Part shown: positions 37,001 to 49,000 of the stretch, piece by piece | Layout: the number at the start of each line of letters is the position of its first letter | Position numbering within the stretch: position 1 is the first letter of the stretch | NCBI RefSeq assembly: GCF_026151205.1 | Contig: NC_087081.1 | Location: 8,985,246 to 9,049,245 of the forward strand | Reading direction: 5' to 3' | DNA length: 64,000 bases | Origin: Bolinopsis microptera | Lineage: Eukaryota > Ctenophora > Tentaculata > Lobata > Bolinopsidae | Notes under the pieces: model-generated | What the model saw: only the letters and a program-made list of their open reading frames with translations | What the model was told of the DNA's origin: nothing | Databases searched by the model: none | Program-made: the position numbers and the translations under genes

Positions 37001-40000
37001 CTGGTAACCTGGTAACATGGTAACATGGTAACATGGTAACATGGTAACCTGGTAACCTGGTAACCTGGTAACATGGTAACATGGTAACCTGGTAACCTGG
37101 TAACCTGGTAACATGGTAACCTGGTTTCCTGGTAACCTGGTAACCTGGTAACCTGGTAACCTGGTAACCTGGTAACCTGGTAACCTGGTAACCTGGTAAT
37201 TGTGCTGATGCACTGTATAGCTTACTGTCCCCTGAAGAAGTTAACATTAATCCTACAACCATTGTTCTGATTAAATATTGCAGCGTTCAATCTAATATAA
37301 AGCAATTTAGTAAGGGGAAAAGTGGCATTCCGTTGGATTTGAGTGTTCACAAGGATTTCTCAACGGAATATGGTAGTTAGGACCCCTACGAACATAATTA
37401 GACTTGTTGCCAATTTTGTATCTCAACGGAAACACCACTTTTACCACTTTTTACCACCTTTGTACCACCTGTCTGGTTTGCCAAATATCTTTAGTTGTGA
37501 ACGTCGTAAAAGGTTGCAAATTAACCTAGAATGTTTATCTTATCAAGGAGTAAAACTTTTGTGTGAAAAATTTTTACATTGGACAATCAGCTAATTGGAT
37601 AATTACCAATTAGTTAATCACCAAAAAAAGTGAAAATTTTTTATTGGCTCAAAATGATTGAAATCGTTTGAAACACGGAGAAATGTAGTTTTTAGAAAAA
37701 CTTCAAAAATTTTTCACTTTTTTTCGAGACTTGGAAAAAAGTTTGAAAATTTGAAAATATTTTTTTCCGCCAAAAGTGATCGAATTGCATGAAACGTGGA
37801 TAAAAATGCTTTGCAGAAAAACTTCGAAGATTTTTAGATTTGGGAATACTAAAATCATCAATATTTGAAGTTGGAGTTCAGTAAATCTCGACATATTTTA
37901 GTAATTAGGAATAGCTTAGCGGAAAGGGCTGAACCTGAAAAAGGTTAACCACACAATATTAGAGTTTCATAACTAATTACAATACAGCTTTATCAAATTC
38001 CACATAAAGAAACAGCACAAAAGGACCATTTAAGATCGAACCGATTTTACCTGCTGTACTATCATTTTATTGATTTCAATGATCAAAACCTCTGTACCGT
38101 CAATCTTGCCAATCTATACCGGGTATCTGAATGTACCGGACCTCTTATTTACCTCTATAATTAGACCCAGTTGTGCAAGAAATGCGATTTCTCACAGAGG
38201 GGTTTCTTTTAACTGTGCACTTTTTGTCACTCTCGCAACTCGCAAGAGGCCCGGTATTATAGGGGGGTATAGGAAGCGAGTGTAAATATACCTTCCATCA
38301 TCCACTGTGGCTTTTTTGTATTGTGAATGCGCATGCCGCTTCGTTTGCTATGCCAGATACCTCGAATAACCCCCATATGTAATTGCCAGGGTCGGGATAG
38401 AGCTGGAGATAGCATTGAAAAGTTGCTAGAAATAGCTAGATTTAGAGTAAACTGGTGGTAGCTGGGTGGTGCTAGCATGGATGTAGCAGAACGTAGCTAC
38501 AACGAAGCGGCATGCGCATTCACAATACAAAAAAGCCACAGTGGATGATGGAAGGTATATTTACACTCGCTTCCTATACCCCCCTATAATACCGGGCCTC
38601 TTGCGAGTTGCGAGAGTGACAAAAAGTGCACAGTTAAAAGAAACCCCTCTGTGAGAAATCGCATTTCTTGCACAACTGGGTCTAATTATAGAGGTAAATA
38701 AGAGGTCCGGTACATTCAGATACCCGGTATAGATTGGCAAGATTGACGGTACAGAGGTTTTGATCATTGAAATCAATAAAATGATAGTACAGCAGGTAAA
38801 ATCGGTTCGATCTTAAATGGTCCTTTTGTGCTGTTTCTTTATGTGGAATTTGATAAAGATGTATTGTAATTAGTTATGAAACTCTAATATTGTGTGGTTA
38901 ACCTTTTTCAGGTTCAGCCCTTTCCGCTAAGCTATTCCTAATTACTAAAATATGTCGAGATTTACTGAACTCCAACTTCAAATATTGATGATTTTAGTAT
39001 TCCCAAATCTAAAAATCTTCGAAGTTTTTCTGCAAAGCATTTTTATCCACGTTTCATGCAATTCGATCACTTTTGGCGGAAAAAAATATTTTCAAATTTT
39101 CAAACTTTTTTCCAAGTCTCGAAAAAAATTTTTTAAGTGAAAAATTTTTGAAGTTTTTCTAAAAACTACATTTCTCCGTGTTTCAAACGATTTCAATCAT
39201 TTTGAGCCAATAAAAAATTTTCACTTTTTTTGGTGATTAACTAATTGGTAATTATCCAATTAGCTGATTGTCCAATGTAAAAATTTTTCACACAAAAGTT
39301 TTACTCCTTGATAAGATAAACATTCTAGGTTAATTTGCAACCTTTTACGACGTTCACAACTAAAGATATTTGGCAAACCAGACAGGTGGTACAAAGGTGG
39401 TAAAAAGTGGTAAAAGTGGTGTTTCCGTTGAGATACAAAATTGGCAACAAGTCTAATTATGTTCGTAGGGGTCTTAACTACCATATTCCGTTGAGATATC
39501 CTTGTGAACATTCAAATCCAACGGAACCCTTAAATCGACCACTTTTCCCCTTACTAATTGGTCAGGTCAGTGCTGAATATCCTATCATAGGACATTTTCA
39601 GATTTCAGCTTTCCGCGACCCAAATTTCACTGTTTTGACAAATTATTTCTTGAATGACCATCTTACAAGGTCACTGAAGATGACAGAAGACACAATTGAG
39701 GTACTCAAAGTTCTATTCCCAAAGAATGCTTTGATAAACGGAAAATCATCAGAATATAAAAAGAGATTTTGGAAGATTTTTGAAGAGGAGCTTTTCTGCC
39801 GTCCCCTTGACGAAAATTTCGCGGTTTTGACTGAAATGTTTACCAGTGACCAATCAGTGAGTACAGTGAGAGTGACACAAGTCAAGGTACTAGAGGCAGT
39901 ATATCCGGAGGGGGAATAATCCCGCAAAAAGAGTGTGATTAAAACGTAGTTAAACGGTTCCTGATTTGTCCAGGTGTCAGGATAAGTGATTACCAGTTCA

Positions 40001-43000
40001 GCTCTTTATAGGACTGATATCATGTATCGAACAAATTATAGTTAACCTACTGATATCACGAGAAGTAGTTGATCTGTAACACGTGATTGGGTTGAATGGA
40101 CACTGTCCTAAGAAGTGTTAGCTCGCACCTACCGCAGATGTTCTACTTTTATTGAAGTTTTGATGCCATGATAATTGTTGTGCTCTGTCGAGTCTTATCT
40201 TGATGTTGTGGGCGTGTTGCTGTTTGTCATTTTCGTAATTTAGTCCTTATTTGATAAGGATACTACTACAAGTGCTACATTTAATAAGAATACCACTACA
40301 AGTGCTAATACGCTGGGCCAAAGCCGTATGTTATTATACTTAATTATCAGATTGTTCTATTTTATTCGCAAGGCACCATCAATGCTCGACCGGGACAGCT
40401 TTTTTGGCCGGTATCGGGATTGGCACTGGCAAAAAGCGCCGAAGGACCGGCATTTTTGGGTTTTTTAAATAAGTTGTGTAAAAAAATCTTGTTAACAGCA
40501 TGTTAAATAACAGGAACCAGATCTTCAATGAAATTGATCAGATGTTACAAAAATTGATCTTTGTTAGTTTTTACCCTGATCTCAAAAAATGAACAATAGT
40601 TCTGTTTCTCGCAGAATGGGGGGGGGGGGGTCCAACCCGATCATTTCCGATCATTCCGATCCCGATTTTGGCCTCATCAACCCTCATATCGGAAAAATCG
40701 GGAAAATTTAAATCTTCCCTCTGAGGTTTCTAGGCGATATAGGTAGCTATTTCTGTACTTAAATATGACAAGAAATCGATTGGTGGTGGTCCCAGAACCC
40801 CAAAATGGTATCTTGTTCCAAACAAGAATCGTTTCGTCCGAAAAACAACACAATGTCGTATCAACTCTTGTTTGACAGAAACATCCACCCCGGTCCACAA
40901 TTGAAAGAGGTACGGTTGGTAATAACAATCGTAACAAATAGCGAACGCTTTAGTAACTTTTGATTTAAATTGTCTCCACAATTTGTAACAGGCTATCTGC
41001 AGAAATGGGTAGCACGGTTAATGACTATGGTCCTTTCTCAAACTTCCAATCCTCAGTTAGATACAAAGAATAGTCTACACAATTTTCAATAACATTAAAA
41101 GGGATGAAAATCACTTTATTTATCAAAATCTTTATTTATCATGTAACAACTTTTCCATAGTACTGGAGAGTAAAACTCTGTTAAACAAAAAAATTCTCGG
41201 GCACATTTTGAGTCAGTAACAGTAACATGTCAATATGTTACAGACTCAAATGCGTTTAAAAACATTTTAGTAACAATAAATTGTGTAAACTGATGAGGAG
41301 GAGGAGGAGGACTGAGGAGAAGGAGGACTGAGGAGGACAGAGGAAGAAGACTGAGGAGGACCAGGACGAGCACTAGGAGGATGAGGACGAGGACTAGGAG
41401 GATGAGGACGAGGACTAAGGACGATGAGGACGAGGACTAAGGACGAGGAGGAGGACGACTGAGGAGGAGGACTGATTAGGAGGAGGACTGATTAGGAGGA
41501 GAAGGAAGAGAAGAAGGAGGAGGAGGATGAGGAAGAGAAATGAGGAGGAGGAGGAAAAGGAGGAAGACTGAGGAGAAAGAGGAGGACCGAGGAGGAATGA
41601 GGAGGAGGAGGACTGAAGAGGAGAGGGAGGACTGAGGAAGAGGAGCAGGATTGGTGTGGAGGAAGACGAGAAGGAGGAGAAGGAGGAGGACGAGAGCGAG
41701 GACGAGGAGGAAGACTGAGGAGGAGGACTGTTAAAAAGGAGAAGGACGAGGACTGAGGAGGAGGACTGAGGACGAGGAGAAGGAGGACTGGGGGAGGACT
41801 AAGGACGAGGAGGACTGAGGAGGAGGACTGAGGATGAGGAGGAGGACTGAGGATGAGGAGGAGGAGAAGGAGGACTAGGGAGGACTGAGGAAGAGGAGGA
41901 CTTAGGGAGGACTGAGGAGGAGGAGGACTGAGGAGGATGATGAGGAGGAGGACTGAGGATGAGGATGAGGAGAAGGAGGACTGGGGGAGGACTGATGAGG
42001 AGGAGGACTGGGGGAGGACTGAGGAGCAGGAGGATGACTTAGGAGTAGGAGGAAAAGGATGAGAGGGAGGAGGAGGACTGAGGAGGAGGAGGAGGACTTA
42101 GGAGTAGGAGGAGAAGAAGGAGAAGGAGGACTGGCGAGGAGGAGGACTGACGAGGAGGAGAAGGACTGCGGAGGAGGAAGAGGACTGAGGAGAAGGAGGA
42201 GGAGGAGGACTGACGAGTAGGAGGAAGAGGAGGACTGAGGAGGAACAAGATGAGGACTGAAGAGGATGAGGAGGATGAGAAGGAGGACTGGGGGAGGACT
42301 GAGGAAGAGGAGGACTTGGGGAGGAGGATGAGGACGATGAGACTGATGAGGACGAGGAGGACTGAGGAGGAAGACTGAGGAGGATGAGGACGAGGACTAA
42401 GGACGAGGACTAGGAGGATGAGGACAAGGGCTAATGAAGAGGAGGAGGACGACTGAGGAGGAGGACTGATTAGGAGGAGAAGGAAGAGGAGAAGGAGGAG
42501 GAGGATGAGGAGGATGACTGAGGAGGAGGAGGAGGATGAGGAGGATGAGGACTGAGGAGGACTGAGGAGGAATACTGAAGAGGACGAGGACTAAGGACGA
42601 GGAGGAGGCGGAGGACGACTGAGGAGGAGGAATGATTAGGAGAAGAAAGAGGAGAAGGAGGAGGAGGAGTAGGAGGAGGAGGAGAAGAAGGAGGATTAGG
42701 ACTGGGGGAGGACTGAGGAGGAGGATAAGGAGGAGGAGGACTAAGGACGAGGATGAGGACGAGGACGATTATGAGGAGGACAGAGGATGAGGACTGATGA
42801 GGAGGAGAAGGAGGAGGAGGATGAGGAGGAGAAGGAGGAGGAGGACTGGGGGAGGATTCAGGAGGAAGAGGATGATGACTGAGGAGGAGGATGAGGACTG
42901 AGGAGGAGGACTCAGGAGGTGGACTCAGGAGGTGGAGGAGGATGAGAAGGACTCAGGAGGAGGAGGACGACTATGAGGAGGAATGTCTATTGGAATGTCC

Positions 43001-46000
43001 AATTAGTTCGTTTTCTCATAACAATATAGCATATGTAGGGGTTTTTTATCACTTCCTCACTTCTGAGAGGTTTTAGAGATCGATTCTCTAAAATTTCTCA
43101 ATTTTCCGATTTTTCCGATTTTTCCGATTCCGATTTTGGCCTCATCAACCCTCATATCGGACATCGGGTTGGACCCCCCCCCCCCCCCCCCCCCCCCCCC
43201 AGAATGGTACTCCTTACTTAGCTTCCCTTAGTACACTTACGAAGTTCATTTCGTTTCTTGGCGGATTCATAACTGCTTTCTATTTTAACAATAGCATGGA
43301 CTGCTGAATGATATTTTGCAAATTATAAAATAACCAATACAATACGTATCATAATATGACCAATATCTGATATTTTCGCTGCACAGAAATTTTTACTACG
43401 GGTATATGGCCCCCAGAATATAGGTGGCCCCCAAAATATAGGTCATGTTAGTGGATACAGTTCTAACCAAGATAAGCGATACTAATGGGATCTGTTACTG
43501 CTAGGTTGGAGTAAAATATGTAACTTATGTTTCTGGATAAAAATTTTGGACCTACATGAGGTATTTTGGTATATTTGGTCATGACAGCGAAAGATTTAAA
43601 CGATGTTGTCATTTTCTAGAGGGGTAAATATGGCGAAAAATTGTCATGACAAAAATCTGTCCAACACATGCCATTAAGACTACTGGTATGAGTATAAGTA
43701 TTATTTTAAGCTATCTTTTCATCGAGACATCTGCAAACTGACAATTTGGAAAAAAGTTATGGCCACCACAATTTTACGGGCCCCCAGAATATAGGTCTAT
43801 ACGACCCCCAGAATATAGGTTGGTCAAAAACCCTGAACATGCCCAAAACCATGCTTTGGGATGCTCTACTTGTAGCTACTAGTCTCCTGAACCCACATAT
43901 CAAGTTTTATTAAAATTGGATAAAAATTGGCCGAGTTATGGGATAAAAACAAAAACCATATGCCCATATTTGGGCATACGCACCAAATTTGATCGATTTT
44001 GGTCCATAAATTGGTCAAATATCAATATTTTTGAATGAAACCAACTTTATATGGAAGGTAAGCATATATTACACATTCTCTATGATTATCAGCTCAATAT
44101 ATACCTAACTGTGGATTCTGTGTTCAAATAATCGCAAAAAATGAACAAAATCGCCCATATCTCAAACTGACTTCGCTCAAAACAATAGAACTCAATAGGG
44201 TTTCAATATTTTCACATGAAATTTTCAGAATCAACGTAGAATTGTCTCATGACCTTAAGTTTTGGGACAGAATTTTGAGTTAGGCCTTTAAAAAAATTTG
44301 GCGGCCAAAAATGTCTGATTTACAGTCATTGAGGTGCACATTGTATTGATACAGATAAAAACAGCCCCCCTCAATCATATCTAGGGGCACTCCTTCAATC
44401 TTATTTAAGTATTTAGTTAAGATCCCTACTAAATGAGTTCATGAAAGCTTTTTAACAAGTAAAATTAAAGATTTTACTCATTACGGGTATATGGCCCCCA
44501 GAATATAGGTTTTAAAAAAAAAATAGCGACCAAGATTCTGCATTTTCTCTGTCACCCTGAGCATTAAGGAATGTGGGGTAGTGATGAGAAACAGTTAAAG
44601 AACATATGCTGAAGAGATGGCATCATCAAAATGTATGAAGGTGGAGTATTTGAGGACGATTTTTGCATACCTATATTCTGGGGGCCGTAGTTTTTGATTT
44701 TTTGCTATTAAGTATACTCTAAACCATTTCAATTTAGTATCTGGAGCCATTGGCATCATCAATACAGTCTCAGCAACATATTCTGACTGCATATAACTGT
44801 CTGTGACAATTTTAGAACAACTTAGGAACAGATGTTTGGACCTATATTCTGGGGGCCCTGTTAAAAAATGGTATTTTTACAGGTGAAAAAAAAGTACACT
44901 TAAAAACCTAATAATTATTTTCAACTACCCAAGAAACATTTAAAGGGTTATTATGTACATATTTACAGCCCTAAACATGCTTAGAAGTAGTTTTAACACC
45001 TGTTTCTAAGTGCTCAAAAAACGACCTATATTCTGGGGGCCATATACCCGTAAGAAAAACCTTTCTAATTTTTTTGTTAAGTAGATCCACCTTGTGATAA
45101 TTATTCAAATTTCACAATTCTCAGTCCTGAGAATGATCCCCTGATCCCAGCTGGCAACTATTTGATTGGCTGTTAGCTAGTGTGAGTCACGTGACTGTTT
45201 GGTGAGTCACGTGACTATTTGGTGTGAGTCACGTGACTGTTTGGTGAGTCACGTGACTGTTTGGTGTGAGTCACGTGACTATTTGGTGTGAGTCACGTGA
45301 CTGTTTGGTGAGTCACGTGACTGTTTGGTGTGAGCCACGTGACTATTTGGTGTGAGTCACGTGACTATTTGGTGTGAGTTACGTGACTGTTTGGTGAGTC
45401 ACGTGACTGTTTGGTGTGAGTCACGTGACTGTTTGGTGTGAGTCACGTGACTGTTTGGTGTGAGTCACGTGACTGAAAAAAGGATATAAAATAACAGTCT
45501 TTACAAAACTTGACCATATTTGATATTTTACACAATGATTACATTAGGAAGTGCACTAGATAATCCGCCTCATTATTTATTGGTGAATTATTGCCGGGAC
45601 CGGGATTCCAAATAAAGGCTGATTTTGACCGGGACAGCATTAAGCCTGGATTCCGGTCGAGCCTTGGGCACCATTGCACCATCTTCATGCAATGGCACTC
45701 TGCGCAATGAAATTATTGCTCACTACGCTTAAAGCAGGATATTTCACTGAACGCTTTTTGATTTAATACAATTATAGTTGATGAGCAACAATAATTGTCT
45801 CCTTAATTACGAAACAGTTTACCCAGGACAGTGTTAGCAGCTAATAATAATTGTTACAGTTTGTTGATTATCTTGTTGATACGGCGCAAATCATACATAA
45901 GGCATTCCATTAATAGCTAGACGATCAAAAGGCCGATTTAAATAAAAGCGAAGAAGGAGCTGAGTTTGTTACGTAGTGACGTAATTTCATTTTACCATTA

Positions 46001-49000
46001 AGTTACAGTAAAATGAATAATTGATTAATGAATAATTTGTAATAATGCACAATATGACTTGAAAGGTGATAATTGGTGAATGCTGTCACTGGTTAGATAT
46101 TAACTTTGGTATTCTGTGCTTAAATGATAAATTGGGTGCAGCTAATTTCTCAGCTGAGTTTTCATTTCTGGCGATTAGGAGCTCAACTAAACACCTTATA
46201 CCCTTGAAAGCGTCTGGGTTCTGACAACATAACGGTATTTAAAACTGTGGTTTTTGCATAATAATGTTAGCCCTTGACATCCACCTGCACCTGGCCCGGG
46301 GGGGGGGGGGGGGGGGTCAGTTAATCCGTGCGTTACCAGACCTCAAGGTGACTTAATTGTTCGTTTTTAGCGGCTCTTCAGCCTTAATATAAACAGTTTA
46401 TGGCACCATTTGTTTAAATTTTACTTATCGTATTCTGAGATATCAGTTTCATTTACAATCTCACGTTAAAAGCTGTCTGTTTATTCTCTTACGTGAGCTT
46501 TAAAGGTGCATTCGTAGTTTGTTGTGTTCCTCTGAACAATGCCTACTGTTTAACTTTAAACTGTTCAAAGTACTTTTTAAATTCATTGATTCATTCTGTA
46601 GTATTTTTCAACTAACACTTTGCAAGTTTATCATGAACAAAGAATAAATCATGGGGTACCTCATTGAGAACCACACATGTGTAACTCAAAGTCAACCTGT
46701 TTGTCTCTTCAGACTTGTTAATGTAAGTATTATTTAGGCCACTTTTTTAGTTTTAAAGAATTTCTATGGCATGTACGTTTCTTGTGCATTTGACTGTAAT
46801 CAACGCGGAAGTTATATTTATTAATATTATGATAAACTGATTCCAGGCAGAGGAACCTAATTCCTCACATTATAATATTCACTACGCATTTACCTATTCC
46901 CTATTCTCAGGGCTCGATACTAGCAGTTATAGGACTCCTCGGCATCATCTTCAGCAGCTCCGTCATCTACTTCCTCCACCCCCGGAGAATCCGCCTGTGC
47001 CAGAACCTCTTCATCATAAACGTAGCAGTCAGTGACGTCATGTTGTCTATCGTAGGACTTTTCAGAGGTCTTGGTATTATAAACAGCAAGTTTGTGGGGT
47101 CACCTGATCACAGCACCACTCCCTACTGCGCGGCGTACACTATCTTCCTCAACTCGTTTGCAAGTTCTGGTATGCCAGCGCTGCTTCCCCTCACTGTGGA
47201 CAGAGTTATAGCTATAACACTGCCACTCCGACATAATTCACTTGTGACCAAGAGGACCAGTGCGGTCATGTTTGTGGTAAATTGGTCACCTATTTTTGCT
47301 CTACTATTTTACGACACAGTGGCTTATACCACTGGTTCCATAACAATAGAGTACTACGACAAATACCACAGATGTGTGATATCAGGACGAAATAACTACA
47401 TCGAGCAAGTCTGTCTCATCTTCGTTCCCTTCCTCCTGATCCTCCTCATGTATGGCATCATGCTCTTCATCATCGCCCGGAAGAGAAGACGGTGTGGATG
47501 GTTCCTGATGACTTCTACTGGTATCATAGCAACCAGCTTGCTGGCCTACTCCCCTTCAGTGATTGCTAACACGTGGGATGTCCCTCTGAGTTACGAAGTG
47601 TCACAAATACTGACTGTTACTGTTTATTATATTAATGGTATCGTTAATCCTATAATATACGTCTTGACTCATCCTGTGACACGGAAATATGTTACGAATG
47701 CGAATATTTGGGGATTTGGTGTTAGAAAACGTAATAGTAATTTTGTTACGTCAAACTGCTTGGTAGTTAATACGGTGTGCTTGCCTAATACTACCACTCA
47801 AGTTTGATATTAACGACTTAAAAACTTACAATTACCTGATGCATTGAAATGATTGTTATCTAGTACAATGTCACTTATTTTTTAAATGGTGTTTGTAAAA
47901 GTTCAACTTAGGAATGCCGGTGTTTTGCTTTGGAGGGCCTGTTATTGAATTTCACGTAAAGGAAGGGCCAGGGTGAATATTACGGTGCAGTGGTTTCCAC
48001 GAGTTACTGTGTTATTTAGTGAAAAGTCCACATTTAATTTTTTGTTAATTAATCAATGCATGTAACTGTATTTTAACTACCCTAACTGTAATCTATTAAC
48101 TATTAACTATTAATCTAAAATAAATGATCTTTACTTTTGTTGACCCTAAATCAAAACATCAAAAATCGCATAAAATCAATAAGTAGCGGAAACACAAGAC
48201 TTCGTTATCTGTTCTGTGTATTTTGATGCCTCTGATCCGGATCAACTCCGTTTAAATAAGACATTGGTTTCAAAGTTAACCTAGTTGCTCATCTCTTGAA
48301 GAAGAATTGCAGTTTATATTACCCAACCTAACCACTGTTATTGAAATCCTCCTCCACTCCTTCCTCAAGTAGTCCATCCTCCTCCACTCGTCCCTCAAGT
48401 AGTCCATCCTCCTCCACTCGTCCCTCAAGTAGTCCATCCTCCTCCACTCGTCCCTCAAGTAGTCCATCCTCCTCCACTCGTCCCTCAAGTAGTCCATCCT
48501 CCTCCACTCGTCCCTCAAGTAGTCCATCCTCCTCCACTCGTCCCTCAAGTAGTCCATCCGCCTCCACTCGTCCCTCAAGTAGTACATCCTCCTCCACTCG
48601 TCCCTCAAGTAGTCCATCCTCCTCCACTGGTCCCTCAAGTAGTCCATCCTCCTCCACTCGTCCCTCAAGTAGTCCATCCTCCTCCACTCGTCCCTCAAGT
48701 AGTCCATCCTCCTCCACTCGTCCCTCAAGTAGTCCATCCTCCTCCACTCGTCCCTCAAGTAGTACATCCTCCTCCACTCGTCCCTCAAGTAGTCCATCCT
48801 CCTCCACTGGTCCCTCAAGTAGTCCATCCTCCTCCACTCGTCCCTCAAGTAGTCCATCCTCCTCCACTCGTCCCTCAAGTAGTCCATCCTCCTCCACTCG
48901 TCCCTCAAGTAGTACATCCTCCTCCACTCGTCCCTCAAGTAGTCCATCCTCCTCCACTCGTCCCTCAAGTAGTCCATCCTCCTCCACTCGTCCCTCAAGT

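Noticed and set aside
35708-37262. LPGYQVTR repeat proteins on the minus strand
   Set aside because: The 8-bp array gives 24-nt open periods. The non-repeat ends are RALGAPB exons 13 and 15, which are annotated as such.
37343-39511. Paired identical ORFs in opposite orientation as duplicated genes
   Set aside because: They are mirror images created by the foldback arms, with no family match.
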